A DNA stretch of 64,000 nucleotides from Ferribacterium limneticum (GTDB taxonomy: Bacteria; Pseudomonadota; Gammaproteobacteria; Burkholderiales; Rhodocyclaceae): assembly GCF_020510565.1 (NCBI RefSeq), contig NZ_CP075189.1, positions 3,208,501 to 3,272,500 of the forward strand. Reading direction: 5' to 3'. Shown here piece after piece: positions 1 through 9,900 of the stretch. The number at the start of each line of letters is the position of its first letter. Within the stretch, counting starts at the first letter, position 1. The notes under the pieces are model-generated. The model did not search any database. It had not been told where the DNA came from and saw only the letters and a program-made list of their open reading frames with translations. The translations under genes were made by a program, and so were the position numbers.

Positions 1-1
1 G

Positions 2-640
2 ACACGGACCATCGACGACCGCCTCGGCCTGTCGCACGATGAAATGCGCCGCCGTTGCGGCAGGAGCAGCGAATCATTGCCAACCCGGGAATATCTGCTC
101 AGCGACCAACCCGAGCATCAAATCGCGCGTCCGCAAGGACAATCATTTGCCGATGACAACCCGTGGGGGTTCCGGATGCAGGTGCCGGAACTGCTCTACG
201 ACCATGGCGAAGTGAAGAATCTAGCCATCCAACGAGGCACATTGACCGACGAAGAACGTTACAAGATCAACGAGCACATCGTACTGACCATCAAAATGCT
301 GGAAGCCATGCCCTTCCCTCGGCACTTGAAGGCCGTGCCGGAAATAGCCGGCGGTCACCACGAGCGGACCGATAGCAAGGGTTATCCCAGAGCCATCCCG
401 GCCGCTTCCATGAGCATCCCGGCGCGCATGATGGCCATTGCTGACGTATTTGAAGCACTGACTGCAACCGACCGCCCCTACAAACAGGGGAAAAGCATCG
501 ATGAATCACTGGACATCATGCGCCATATGGCACAAGGAGGGCACCTTGACGTCGAACTGTTTGAGTTGTTCGCCCAGTCGGAGATTCCAGCCCGCTATGC
601 GTCGCAATTCCTGGCTACGAGGCAGGCTAGACCAGCCTAG
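2..640 (+). CDS. HD-GYP domain protein, C-terminal part (5' end outside window)
   Basis: The reading frame is open from the left edge, so the true start lies outside the window. What remains is the end of an HD-GYP phosphodiesterase, the class that hydrolyses cyclic di-GMP. Visible pieces are an NEH-containing helix (INEHIVLTIKMLEA), the GGHHER segment of the HD-GYP metal site and the GYP-like loop (KGYPRAI), followed by a MAIADVFEALTATDRPYK segment typical of the family. The first HD dyad should lie upstream of, or in, the missing part. The metal-binding residues I can see are intact. A periplasmic sensor domain is common upstream of this type but cannot be seen here. Confidence 0.85.
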   Translation, partial: TRTIDDRLGLSHDEMRRRCGRSSESLPTREYLLSDQPEHQIARPQGQSFADDNPWGFRMQVPELLYDHGEVKNLAIQRGTLTDEERYKINEHIVLTIKMLEAMPFPRHLKAVPEIAGGHHERTDSKGYPRAIPAASMSIPARMMAIADVFEALTATDRPYKQGKSIDESLDIMRHMAQGGHLDVELFELFAQSEIPARYASQFLATRQARPA

Positions 641-709
641 CAAAACCGTGCGTATCCGATTGAGCCAGCCCCCGCCAACAGGGAGCTGCGGACGCCACCC
701 TAGGGCGCA

Positions 710-744
710 TTATCAGTGAGCGACGGGCAGCCGCTTACTGATAA
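710..744. other. 13-bp stem-loop in the gap after the HD-GYP gene
   Basis: The arms TTATCAGTGAGCG and CGCTTACTGATAA pair over 13 positions with one G-T wobble around a 9-nt loop. There is no run of T after it on either strand, so it is not a classical terminator. It lies just left of an attC-like hairpin. Confidence 0.5.
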
Positions 745-764
745 CACGCCTCAGGAGGAATCGT

Positions 765-822
765 GCCTAACCCTGCGGTCGCTGGACGCTGCGCGATAAA
801 GCCGCGCAGCACCGGTTAGCTC
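765..822. other. Possible solitary integron attC-like hairpin
   Basis: An outer pair GCCTAACC / GGTTAG and a perfect inner stem GCTGCGCG / CGCGCAGC give an imperfect nested hairpin of about 58 nt. It opens with a RYYYAAC-like box and closes with GTTAGCT. This resembles the folded attC sites of chromosomal integrons, which occur in related betaproteobacteria. However, the inner spacers are unequal, the right box departs from GTTRRRY, and there is no integrase or cassette array nearby. A plain structured spacer is an equally good reading. No gene was seen in 641-891. Confidence 0.25.
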
Positions 823-891
823 TACGTTCCTGAAAGACCGCTTGCTAAATCTGGCTACGTCCGCAAAGGGCACGAAGCAGTCCGCCCCCCC

Positions 892-2529
892 TTACCCCGC
901 CAGCGCTGCCGTAACGATGGCCTGCGCCTCGCAGACCAGTTCGGCGAGGTGTTCGGCGCTCTTGAAGCTTTCGGCGTAGAGCTTGTAGATGTCTTCGGTA
1001 CCCGATGGGCGGGCGGCGAACCAGCCGTTGGCGGTGCTTACTTTGAGGCCGCCGATGGCGGCGCCGTTGCCGGGGGCTGTGGTCAGGCGGGCGGTGATGG
1101 CTTCGCCGGCCAGGCTGGCGGCGCTGACCTTGTCGCCGGTCAGTTGCTTGAAGGCGGCCTTTTGTTCGCAGCTGGCCGGGGCGTCGATGCGGGTGTAGTA
1201 CGGCGTGCCGTAACGCGCGGCGAGTTCCTGGTAATGGCGGCCCGGGTCCTGGCCGGTGACGGCGGTGATTTCGGCGGCGAGCAGGCCGAGGATGATGCCG
1301 TCCTTGTCGGTCGTCCACACCGTGCCGTCACGCTTGAGGAAGCTGGCGCCGGCGCTTTCTTCGCCGCCGAAGCAGATGCTGCCGTCGAGCAGGCCGGCCG
1401 AGAACCATTTGAAGCCGACCGGCACCTCGTAGAGCGTGCGCCCCAGGCCGGCGACGACGCGGTCGATCAGGCCGCTCGACACCAGGGTCTTGCCGACCGC
1501 CGAGGCCGCCGACCATTGCGGCCGATGGGACAGCAGGTACTGGATAGCGACGGCGAGGTAATGGTTGGGATTGACCAGGCCTAGCGAGGGCGTGACGATG
1601 CCGTGGCGGTCGACGTCGGCATCGTTGCCCCAGGCGATGTCGAAACGGTCCTTGAGGGCAACCAGGCTGGCCATGGCGTAGGGGCTGGAACAGTCCATGC
1701 GGATCTTGCCGTCGTGATCGAGGGTCATGAAGCCGAAGGCCGGATCGACCGCCGGATTGACCACCTCGATGTCGAGGCCGTATAGCTCGGCAATCGGCAG
1801 CCAGTAGGCGACGGCCGCGCCGCCCAGCGGATCGACGCCGATGCGCAGTTTGGCCCGGCGAATCGCCTCCATGTCGATGACTTCGCCGAGTTCGGCGATG
1901 TAGGGCGTCACCAGGTCGACCGCCCGGGTCGTCGGTGCGGCCAGGGCCTGTGCGTAGGGAAGCCGCTTGACGCCGCGATTGCCGTCGGCCAGCAGGGCGT
2001 TGGCGCGCTGCTCGATCCAGCCGGTGACATCGGTGTCGGCCGGGCCGCCGTGCGGCGGGTTGTACTTGATGCCGCCATCCTGCGGCGGATTGTGCGAGGG
2101 CGTGATGACGATGCCGTCGGCACGGTCGGCCGGATTGCCGGCGTTATGGACGAGGATGGCGCGCGAAATGACCGGCGTCGGCGTGTAGCCGTCATCGGCT
2201 TGGAGATGCGTCAGCACGCCGTTGGCGGCGAGAACTTCGAGGGCGGTCTGCTGGGCCGGGCCGGACAGCGCGTGGGTGTCCTTGCCGAGGAAGAGCGGGC
2301 CGCGGATGCCGGCTTGGGCGCGGTATTCGGCGACGGCCTGGGCGATGGCGAGAATGTGCGCCTCGTTGAAACTGCCATTGAAGGCCGTGCCGCGATGGCC
2401 GCTCGTGCCAAAGGCGACGCGCTGGGCCGGATCGCTGGCGTCCGGCAGATTTCGGTAAGCTGCCAGCAGGGCGGGAATGTCGGTCAGGCTGGATTTCGGG
2501 GCCGGCTGGCCGGCAAGGGGATGCGCCAT
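892..2529 (-). CDS. pgm: Phosphoglucomutase, alpha-D-glucose-specific
   Basis: 545 residues, the usual length of bacterial Pgm. It interconverts glucose 1-phosphate and glucose 6-phosphate in the cytoplasm for glycogen and cell-envelope sugar supply. The catalytic phosphoserine loop is TPSHNPP near residue 144. The magnesium loop is DADVDRHG near residue 305, the sugar-binding loop is GGEESAG, and the C-terminal phosphate-binding loop is RPSGTED near residue 500. The start follows a GGACATCACC stretch on the minus strand. It is monocistronic; the neighbours on both sides read in the opposite direction. Confidence 0.95.
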   Translation of the reverse strand: MAHPLAGQPAPKSSLTDIPALLAAYRNLPDASDPAQRVAFGTSGHRGTAFNGSFNEAHILAIAQAVAEYRAQAGIRGPLFLGKDTHALSGPAQQTALEVLAANGVLTHLQADDGYTPTPVISRAILVHNAGNPADRADGIVITPSHNPPQDGGIKYNPPHGGPADTDVTGWIEQRANALLADGNRGVKRLPYAQALAAPTTRAVDLVTPYIAELGEVIDMEAIRRAKLRIGVDPLGGAAVAYWLPIAELYGLDIEVVNPAVDPAFGFMTLDHDGKIRMDCSSPYAMASLVALKDRFDIAWGNDADVDRHGIVTPSLGLVNPNHYLAVAIQYLLSHRPQWSAASAVGKTLVSSGLIDRVVAGLGRTLYEVPVGFKWFSAGLLDGSICFGGEESAGASFLKRDGTVWTTDKDGIILGLLAAEITAVTGQDPGRHYQELAARYGTPYYTRIDAPASCEQKAAFKQLTGDKVSAASLAGEAITARLTTAPGNGAAIGGLKVSTANGWFAARPSGTEDIYKLYAESFKSAEHLAELVCEAQAIVTAALAG

Positions 2530-2712
2530 GGTGATGTCCTGTGGTGGAGGATTTCAGGCCGCTTGCCGAGCATCTGCCGGCAGCGGGGACGACATGGTAA
2601 CAAAGGTTTATGACCGGCAAGTATTTCGCGCTCAACAACGGGACGACCGGCGGCTGGATTCTGCACCTAACCGCCGGCAGGAACTGTGCCCTGGCGCATA
2701 TAATCCCGCCCC

Positions 2713-3132
2713 ATGCTGCGCTTAGTTCTCGATACCAATGTCGTCCTCGACCTCTTTCACTGGGGCAACACCGATGCCGTGCCGATCATGGCGGCGCTGG
2801 AGGCTGGGCGGATTCAATGCGTCGTCGACGCCCGCACGCTTGATGAGCTGCAACGCGTGCTGACCTATCCGCAACTCAAGCTGACGCCGGACATGATGGC
2901 CGAGCGCTATGCACGCTACACCGGGCTGGTCGAGGTTTTCCCCGCAGGCGAAGCGCCGAAGCTGCCGCGCTGCAAGGACAGGGACGACCAGAAGTTCCTT
3001 GAACTGGCCGCCCGCTGCGGCGCCAACCTGCTGGTCAGCAAGGACAAGGCGCTGCTCAGATTGCGCGGACGGACTAGCCTTGGTTTCCAGATCGTCAAAC
3101 CAGCAGCGGCATCGGCATTGCTGGCAACGTGA
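2713..3132 (+). CDS. PIN-domain protein (COG1569 type putative ribonuclease toxin)
   Basis: 139 residues that match the PIN-domain fold of the COG1569 type. The acidic metal-binding residues are visible: LDTNVVLD at the start, CKDRDDQKFLELA near residue 93, and VSKDKALL near residue 113. Proteins of this family are often annotated as toxin components acting as Mg-dependent ribonucleases. No antitoxin-like small gene precedes it: the 180 bp upstream hold only the divergent pgm start. It may be an orphan toxin or a housekeeping PIN protein. Confidence 0.8.
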   Translation: MLRLVLDTNVVLDLFHWGNTDAVPIMAALEAGRIQCVVDARTLDELQRVLTYPQLKLTPDMMAERYARYTGLVEVFPAGEAPKLPRCKDRDDQKFLELAARCGANLLVSKDKALLRLRGRTSLGFQIVKPAAASALLAT

Positions 3133-3168
3133 GACAAAATTAGCCCCGGGTGGGCGCCGGTACAGAAT

Positions 3169-3207
3169 CCCACGGTCAACCGGAAAAAATGGCAAAAATC
3201 AAAAAGG
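3169..3207 (+). repeat. Dispersed ACGGTCAACC/A-tract repeat, copy 1
   Basis: Core CACGGTCAACCGGAAAAAA followed by TGGCAAAAATC and a further A-rich run. Intergenic, between the PIN gene and the 3' end of the convergent lipoprotein gene. One of 12 copies of the same element in this window. Confidence 0.85.
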
Positions 3208-3234
3208 GAAATGCAGGGGCGGTTCGAGTTGGCG

Positions 3235-4191
3235 CTACTTCCCGTCAATTTCATATATCCGCGAGAGCAGCAAGTTGAATGCCGAGGTACGCGCCGGCTC
3301 GGTCGGACGAACGACGCCATACTCCTGCAAGACAGCGATCAATTTCATTGGCGCAACGCGCTTGTCACCAACGATCTCGACATGTCCGGCCTGCACTTCG
3401 ACGCGCTTTAACCGATGATCGTCTTCAACCATGGCATTGCGCTGCTCGGCCAGCGAGAAAATGTCGTCGTCCTCGATGCAGCGGCCGTTCTCCTCATGGC
3501 GACAGGTATCGCGCTCATCGGTATCGATTTTCAGATAGCTGGCGACTTGATCGGTCAATGCGCCCGGCTCGCGAATGAACCGCGACGAGTACGTGATGTC
3601 TGCCCACTTCGGCCCGGTCGCCACGTAGCAACTCAAGGGCAGCAGCCCGAGCGTCAGCGGGTACAACCAGGATTTGCCACAGGTGCGGGCGGACTCTATT
3701 CCCGAAAATGGACCCGAGACGGTGACTAGGCGCAAATCGACGTGCGGCGTACGGGTCGATGCGGTCAGTGAGCCGCGGGCGATCAGCGCGCCCTGGCTGT
3801 GACCGATCACCGTCACCTGCGGCACATGCGATTGCTCGGCCAGTTGCTCGATTGCCGTCCTCAATGCAGCCGCACTGTGCGCCAGTTTGGCGCGGTCATC
3901 GTAGGTAAAGCAGGCCGATTGCTGGCCGTGGAAGGCCAGTACCTGGGCCAGGCCGCGAAACTGGCCCGACGAACCGAAACAGCCATGGACCAGCACGTTG
4001 ATCGGCTGGCTCGCATCAAAATGCAAGCGCCGGTCCGGGTTGTCCGTGCACGGGCCCAGGCCGGGAATGTTGACGGTGATGCTGGGCGGCGGCTGGCGGC
4101 CGGGTTCGAGATCGAGCGCAGTGATCGCCTGGCGCGTCGCGCAGCCACCGAGAAGACTGACGGCGACCATGAAGAAAGCGATGCGAACCAT
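3235..4191 (-). CDS. Lipoprotein with alpha/beta-hydrolase fold
   Basis: 318 residues. The start used here is the Met opening a short lipoprotein signal peptide ending in LLGGC (Cys17), which should be lipidated; a longer reading would run into the hydrogenase gene on the other strand and lacks any family feature. The nucleophile elbow is GHSQGA, and the preceding loop is LVHGCFGSSGQF, as in triacylglycerol-lipase-like or PGAP1-like hydrolases. The substrate is unknown. It is divergent from the hydrogenase cassette with 262 bp between. Location is inferred to be the periplasmic face of a membrane. Confidence 0.75.
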   Translation of the reverse strand: MVRIAFFMVAVSLLGGCATRQAITALDLEPGRQPPPSITVNIPGLGPCTDNPDRRLHFDASQPINVLVHGCFGSSGQFRGLAQVLAFHGQQSACFTYDDRAKLAHSAAALRTAIEQLAEQSHVPQVTVIGHSQGALIARGSLTASTRTPHVDLRLVTVSGPFSGIESARTCGKSWLYPLTLGLLPLSCYVATGPKWADITYSSRFIREPGALTDQVASYLKIDTDERDTCRHEENGRCIEDDDIFSLAEQRNAMVEDDHRLKRVEVQAGHVEIVGDKRVAPMKLIAVLQEYGVVRPTEPARTSAFNLLLSRIYEIDGK

Positions 4192-4375
4192 GTTGGACAC
4201 CTGACTGATAGGGCGGGGATGAACGATCGAACTGCGCGGTGGCAAAGCTCGATCCGGCAGCGCATTTTGCGGCTGGCAAAATGGAATAACAAGGAGCGGT
4301 GGCAGCATCGCTCTTGCTGGCGACTTGACGCAAAGGAGCAGAAACAATTTAGTTTTTGCCGGTATTAACAATAAT

Positions 4376-4397
4376 GTTATATCTTTAGGCCTATAAC
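4376..4397. promoter_or_regulatory. Inverted repeat upstream of the hydrogenase cassette
   Basis: GTTATA-N10-TATAAC, a perfect 6-bp inverted repeat with one helical turn between half-site centres, in the AT-rich part of the gap before the hydrogenase small-subunit gene. It could be an operator. The regulator is unknown and no promoter boxes were assigned. Confidence 0.3.
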
Positions 4398-4453
4398 AGG
4401 AATTACCCGTCGACAAGCCCGCGCAAGCGTCTGTTGGCGAAAGGAGAGTCAGC

Positions 4454-5389
4454 ATGGTGAATCTCGTCTGGATGCAAGCCGGTGCCTGCAGCGGCGAAAG
4501 CATGGCCTTGCTCTGCGCCGACCGGCCCAGCCTGGAAAACCTGCTCCAGCAATATGACCTGAACCTGCTCTGGCATCCGTCACTGACCGCCGATACGCGC
4601 TTCGGACAAGTGCTTGAGGCGATCACCAGCGGCCGCCAAAAACTCGACATCCTGTGCATCGAAGGCAGCCTGATGACCGGGCCGGACGGCAGCGGCCAGT
4701 ACGACACCTGGAAAGGCCGCGCCAAGATCGACATCATTCGCGAGCTGGCGCCGCTGGCCACCCATGTCGTGGCCATGGGCACCTGCGCCGCTTTCGGCGG
4801 CGTGCATGCTGCCGGGCCGAACCCGACCGACTGCACCGGCCTGCAATTCCTCAAAGACCAGCCGGGCGGCCTGCTCGGCGCCGACTGGCGGGCGCGCAGC
4901 GGCCAGCCCGTCATCAACGTCGCCGGCTGCCCGGCCCACCCGAACACGATGACCAAGGTGCTGGCCATGCTGGCCGAGGGCGAAGCGCTCCAGCTCGACA
5001 CCCTCAACCGGCCGGCCGCCTTCTTCGCCAGCCTCGTCCATCAGGGCTGCACACGCAACGAGTACCACGAGTACGACATCGAGGACGAAGTGCTCGGCGG
5101 CCGCGGCTGCATGTTCTTCAGCCTCGGCTGCCGCGGCCCGCAAACCCTGGCGCCGTGCAATACCGAACTGTGGAACGGCCACAGCAGCAAGACGCGGGCT
5201 GGTGTGCCCTGCTTCGGCTGCACTTCCCCCGATTTCCCGGCCAACCGCGACCTGTTCGTGACGCCCAAAATCGGCGCCGTGCCGAAATTTCTGCCGCTCG
5301 GCGTCGCCCGAGCCAAGTACATGGCCTACAAAAATCTGGCCCGCGCTGCAGCACCCGAGCGGGTCGTCAAGCGCGAGATGGAACCATGA
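4454..5389 (+). CDS. NiFe hydrogenase small subunit, signal-less sensory type
   Basis: 311 residues. The electron-transfer subunit that carries the iron-sulfur clusters. There is no twin-arginine leader, so the enzyme should be cytoplasmic, as in H2-sensing HupU/HoxB proteins. Proximal-cluster ligands are Cys12, Cys111 (MGTCAAF) and Cys159 (VAGCPAHP). The fourth expected Cys, in the CxxC of the N-terminus, is Glu15 (ACSGES). Further ligands seen are His196, Cys199, Cys219, Cys226, Cys235, Cys253 and Cys256. The start has a good AAGGAGAG site. Its stop overlaps the large-subunit start (ATGA), so the two are translationally coupled. Family membership is clear; the sensory role is inferred from context. 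Confidence 0.9.
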   Translation: MVNLVWMQAGACSGESMALLCADRPSLENLLQQYDLNLLWHPSLTADTRFGQVLEAITSGRQKLDILCIEGSLMTGPDGSGQYDTWKGRAKIDIIRELAPLATHVVAMGTCAAFGGVHAAGPNPTDCTGLQFLKDQPGGLLGADWRARSGQPVINVAGCPAHPNTMTKVLAMLAEGEALQLDTLNRPAAFFASLVHQGCTRNEYHEYDIEDEVLGGRGCMFFSLGCRGPQTLAPCNTELWNGHSSKTRAGVPCFGCTSPDFPANRDLFVTPKIGAVPKFLPLGVARAKYMAYKNLARAAAPERVVKREMEP

Positions 5390-6903
5390 CCCGCGTCACC
5401 GTCGATATCGACCTCAACCGCGTCGAGGGCGACCTCGAATTCCAGCTCGACCTTGAAGACGGCGTGGTCGTCGACGCGCGCTGCGTCGGCACGCTGTATC
5501 GCGGTTTCGAGCAGATCATGATCGGCCGGGCGCCGCGTGACGCGCTGGTCATCACGCCGCGCGTCTGCGGCATTTGCGGCACCGCCCACCTTTATGCGGC
5601 TACGCTGGCGCTGGAACAGATCGCCAACATCACGCCGCCGGCCCACGCCGTGCTCGTTCGCAACCTGTGCCTGATGGCCGAGACGCTGCAAAGCGACCTG
5701 CGCCAGAGTTTCCTGTTTTTCACGCCGGATTTCTGCAACCCGCTCTACGCTGGCCACCCGCTGGCGGCTGAACTGACCGAGGCTTTCGCCCCGCTCAAGG
5801 GCAGCGTCGTGCGCGGCTGCCTGAAGAGCACGCGCGAAATGATCGGCATCGTCGCCATCTTCGGCGGCCAGTGGCCGCACTCGACCTACATGCTGCCCGG
5901 CGGCATCACCCAGCCGGCCAATGCCCGCCGGCTGATGGATACGCGCGACATTCTGGCCAGCGTGCGCGCGTGGTTCGAGCAGGCCGTAATCGGCGGCGAC
6001 CTCGACGAATGGCTGGCGCTTGATTCCGGCGAAGCGCTGTTCCGCTGGATGGCCGCCAGCCCGGCGCGGCAGCGCAGCGCCCTCGGCCTGTTCAACCGTT
6101 TCGGCCGCGACATCGGCCTGCACAAGCTCGGCGCCGGCACTGGCCACCTGCTAAGCTACGGCGTCAATCATCGGCCCGACGGCGCCGGCAGCGAATTGCC
6201 GGCCGGTTTTTTCAACGCCGACACGCAGCAGGTCGAGCCGCTCGACCACCTGCAGATCAACGAACACGTCCGCCACAGCTGGTTCCTCGATTACCCCGGC
6301 GGGCGCCACCCGTGGGCCGGCGAAACCATCCCCGATCATCAGCCGGGCAGCGACCGCTACACCTGGGCCAAGGCGCCGCGCTATGGCGACAAGGTGGTGC
6401 AGACCGGGCCGCTGGCCGAGCTGCGCATCGCCGGAGAGCCGCTCATCACCGACCTGCTGGCCAGCGAGGGTGACAACACCTGGCTGCGCCAGTTCGCCCG
6501 CCTGCGCAGGGCTGGCTGGCTGCTCAATGCTACGGTCAACACGAAAAAACAGCTAAAAATGAAATTGGACGAGCCGCATTTCATCGACCCGAAAATCGAT
6601 GTCTGGCCGGATGGCGAAAGTTATGGCCTGGTCGAGGCGGCGCGCGGTGGGCTCGGCCACTGGCTGCGCATCAAGGATGGGCTCATCGACAAATACCAGA
6701 TCGTCACGCCGACCGCCTGGAACGCCTCGCCGCGCGACAGCGCCGGCTGCCACGGCCACTGGGAACAGAGCATCATCGGCCTGCCGGTAGCAGACCCGGA
6801 AAATCCGGTGGAGATCGGCCACATCGTCCGCTCCCACGACCCGTGCCTGGTGTGCACCGTGCATTTCATCGGCAGCCACAAAAAAACGCATTTCAATGTC
6901 TGA
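5386..6903 (+). CDS. NiFe hydrogenase large subunit
   Basis: 505 residues, starting inside the small-subunit stop codon. It holds the Ni-Fe(CN)2CO active site. The ligand motifs are RVCGICGTAH (Cys61, Cys64) and DPCLVCTVH (Cys487, Cys490). Twelve residues follow His493 (FIGSHKKTHFNV). In enzymes that need a maturation protease a tail is removed after this His; HoxC-type H2 sensors are known for lacking it. Residues about 382-393 come from a copy of the dispersed repeat (LNATVNTKKQLK), inserted in or replacing a linker before the conserved GLVEAARGGLGHWL block. The downstream protease-kinase gene overlaps by 8 nt. Confidence 0.92.
   Translation: MTRVTVDIDLNRVEGDLEFQLDLEDGVVVDARCVGTLYRGFEQIMIGRAPRDALVITPRVCGICGTAHLYAATLALEQIANITPPAHAVLVRNLCLMAETLQSDLRQSFLFFTPDFCNPLYAGHPLAAELTEAFAPLKGSVVRGCLKSTREMIGIVAIFGGQWPHSTYMLPGGITQPANARRLMDTRDILASVRAWFEQAVIGGDLDEWLALDSGEALFRWMAASPARQRSALGLFNRFGRDIGLHKLGAGTGHLLSYGVNHRPDGAGSELPAGFFNADTQQVEPLDHLQINEHVRHSWFLDYPGGRHPWAGETIPDHQPGSDRYTWAKAPRYGDKVVQTGPLAELRIAGEPLITDLLASEGDNTWLRQFARLRRAGWLLNATVNTKKQLKMKLDEPHFIDPKIDVWPDGESYGLVEAARGGLGHWLRIKDGLIDKYQIVTPTAWNASPRDSAGCHGHWEQSIIGLPVADPENPVEIGHIVRSHDPCLVCTVHFIGSHKKTHFNV
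6530..6567 (+). repeat. Dispersed repeat, copy 2, inside the hydrogenase large-subunit gene
   Basis: TACGGTCAACACGAAAAAAC followed by AGCTAAAAATGAAATT. Read in frame as ATVNTKKQLKMK on the coding strand. Confidence 0.8.
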
Positions 6904-9900
6904 AAGCATGCGCATCCTCTGCTTCGGCAACCCGCTGCATGGCGACGACGGCTTCGGCCCGGCCGTCAGCCTGGCGCTCAAGCGGGTCAAGCTGCCACCG
7001 GAGGTCAGGGTCATCGATTGCGGCACGCGCGGGCTGGATGCCCTGCACCTGTTTGAAGACTGCGGCCACGTAGTCATCGTAGACGCCATGGCCGGAGCCA
7101 ATCCCGGCAAGCTGCGCCTCCTGAATGCCCGCAACGTACCAGTCGAAAACGCTGGCAGCGGCGGCCATGGCGCTGGCGTCGGCTACTTGCTGGCGGCTGT
7201 CCGCGAGATGATTGCGAAGCCACCGGTGATTGAGGTCATTGCCGTCGAGATCGGCCCGGTTAAAACCTTTTCGCCCGGCCTGTCGCTGGAAGTTGCCGCG
7301 GCCGTCGCCGAAGCCACCGATGTCATTCGCCTTTGCCAGGCACCCGCGGCATTTGGCCAGAACTGCGAATTGGCAGACGAACTGGACAGTTTGCGCCAGG
7401 CCAATCTGGCGCTGGAAAGCGAGCTGATCAAAAGCACCGAAGCGCTCGAACTGCTCATCGCCGAACAGGAAAGACAGCAGGACGAACTGCAGCTTCGCTC
7501 GCAGGAACTGGCCCAGCTGCACGGCGCGCTGGAGCGGGCCATCGGCACCATGGCCGAAATTTTCGTCATGCTCGGCCCGGACGGCCGGGTCATCCGCGCC
7601 AACAGCCTGCTCACCAAGGAACTGGGCTACGCGTCGGACGCCCTGGTCGGCCACTATTTCGAAGACTGCCTGCCCGAACCCGGCCGCCAGCAGTTGCGCC
7701 GGATGCTGCCGGCCAATCGCGGCACGCCGCTGCTGCTCAACGCCATTCGCGCCGCCGGCGGGCGCTTTGAAGCCGAACTCAATTTCCGCCGAGCCGAGAC
7801 GCCGGCCGATGACAAAAACGAGACGCTGCCCTATCTCGTCCACGCCAGCCTGATCCACAGCCAGGCCGGCAAACTGGAGGGCGCCGTCGTCGTCGCAAGC
7901 AATATCGCCGTGCTCAAGGACCGCGAAAAGGCCCTGCGCGACAACGAGCGCCTGCTCCACGAAACAGCCCAAGACCTGCGCGATCACCGCGACAATCTGA
8001 CGGCGATGGTCAATGAGCAAACGCACGATCTGCGTACGGCCAAGGAACAAGCCGAGCAGGCCAGCCAGGCCAAGAGCAATTTCCTGTCAAACATGTCGCA
8101 CGAGGTGCGGACACCGCTCACCGCCATCCTCGGTCTTTCCGACCTGTGCCTGCGCACGCCGCTCAACGTCCAGCAGGGACAGTATCTGGCCAAGATTCGC
8201 CTGGCCGCCCACCACCTGCTCGGCATCATCAACGACATCCTCGACTTTTCGCGCATCGAGGCCGGCAAGCTGGACATCGAGCAGGTGCCTTTCGAACTGC
8301 CCGCCCTGATCGACGAAATCACCGACCTGCTCATCGAGCGCATCGAAGAAAAGGGGCTGGAACTCTGCGTCGATATCGGGCCCGAGGTGCCCGGCAGTTT
8401 CGTCGGCGATCCGCTGCGACTCAAGCAGGTCATCATCAACCTGCTCGGCAACGCCATCAAGTTTTCGGAAAAAGGCACCCTGCGCCTCGAATGCCGGCTT
8501 GAGTCCGGCGACGATGCGCTGTCCCGGCTCCGTTTTTCGGTCGGCGACGAAGGCATCGGCATTTCGCCGGCCGAGCAGGACATCCTGTTTTCCGCCTTCA
8601 GTCAGGCCGATACCTCGACAACCCGGCGCTACGGCGGTTCCGGCCTCGGCCTGGTCATATCCCGCCGCCTCGTCGAACTGATGAACGGCCGCATCTGGCT
8701 GGACAGCGAACCCGGGCGCGGCAGCACCTTCCACTTCACAGCCAGCCTTCAGAGCGTGCCGAACGCCCCGCAGCCGGCGGCCGAACTCGCCACGCGCCTG
8801 GCCGCCCACGCCGGGCGCACAGTGCTGATCGTCGACGACAACCCGCTGCTGGCCGAAACGCTGGGCAAACAGGTACTGCAACTGGGCTTGCAGGCAGAAA
8901 CCTGCGCCAGCGGTCAAGCCGCGCTGAGCCAATTGAGCGAACCATCAGCCGATTACCTGGCAGTGCTGATCGATTGGCAGCTGCCTTCCGGCATGAGCGG
9001 CGTCGAAACCATCACGGCCATCCGCCAGACCATCGGCCCGCAGGCGCCGGCCCTGATCCTCCTGGCACCGCACAACAGCGCCACGCTGCCCTTCATGGAA
9101 AACCACGTGGCCGACGCCGTGCTGCACAAGCCAGCCAGCCTCCGGAGCCTTTATTCAGCGCTGGCCGTGCCGCTGCACTTGCCGGCGCTCCCGGTGTTGC
9201 CCCCGGCGAACGGCCTGCCCGACATTGCCAGCGTCCCCCACCTGCGCGGCGCCGACATCCTCGTCGTCGACGACGTAGACCTCAACCGCGATCTCATGCA
9301 GGAACTGCTCGGCATGGCCGGCCTCAAGATCCGCCTGGCCTGCGACGGCAAGCAGGCCATCGCTGCCATTCGCCAGAAACGCCCGGACCTCGTCCTGATG
9401 GATTGCCAGATGCCGATCATGGACGGCTTCACCGCCACCCGCCTGTTGCGCGCCGAGCCGGAATACGCCGACCTGCCGATCATCGCCCTGACCGCCGGCG
9501 CCCTCGAACACGACCGCCTGCAGTGCATGGAGGCCGGCATGAGCGCCCGCGTTACCAAGCCGGTCGATCTCGACAAGCTGCTGCACCTGATCAGCGATTT
9601 GCTCCAGCCCGGGATGAATGCCGCCATCCCCGTCACGCCGAGGGCGGAACCGACGCTGGAACCCGCCTGGATGCTCGACCTGCCGGGCATCGACATCGAA
9701 AACGGCCTAAAACTGATGGGCAACAAGGTCAATTTTTATCGGAGCATGCTGATCAAATTCCGCGACAGCCATGGCATCCGCTTCGAAACGAACCTGCGCA
9801 CCGCCCTTGGCAAAAACCAGCAGGTCGACGCGCTACGTCTGGCCCATACGCTCAAAGGCATCGCCCGCAATCTGGGCATGGAACACCTGGGCAATCTCGC

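Noticed and set aside
4192..5007. Upstream extension of the lipoprotein hydrolase gene to 590 residues
   Set aside because: The extension is antisense to the hydrogenase small subunit and has no family features; the lipoprotein signal peptide fixes the start at 4191.
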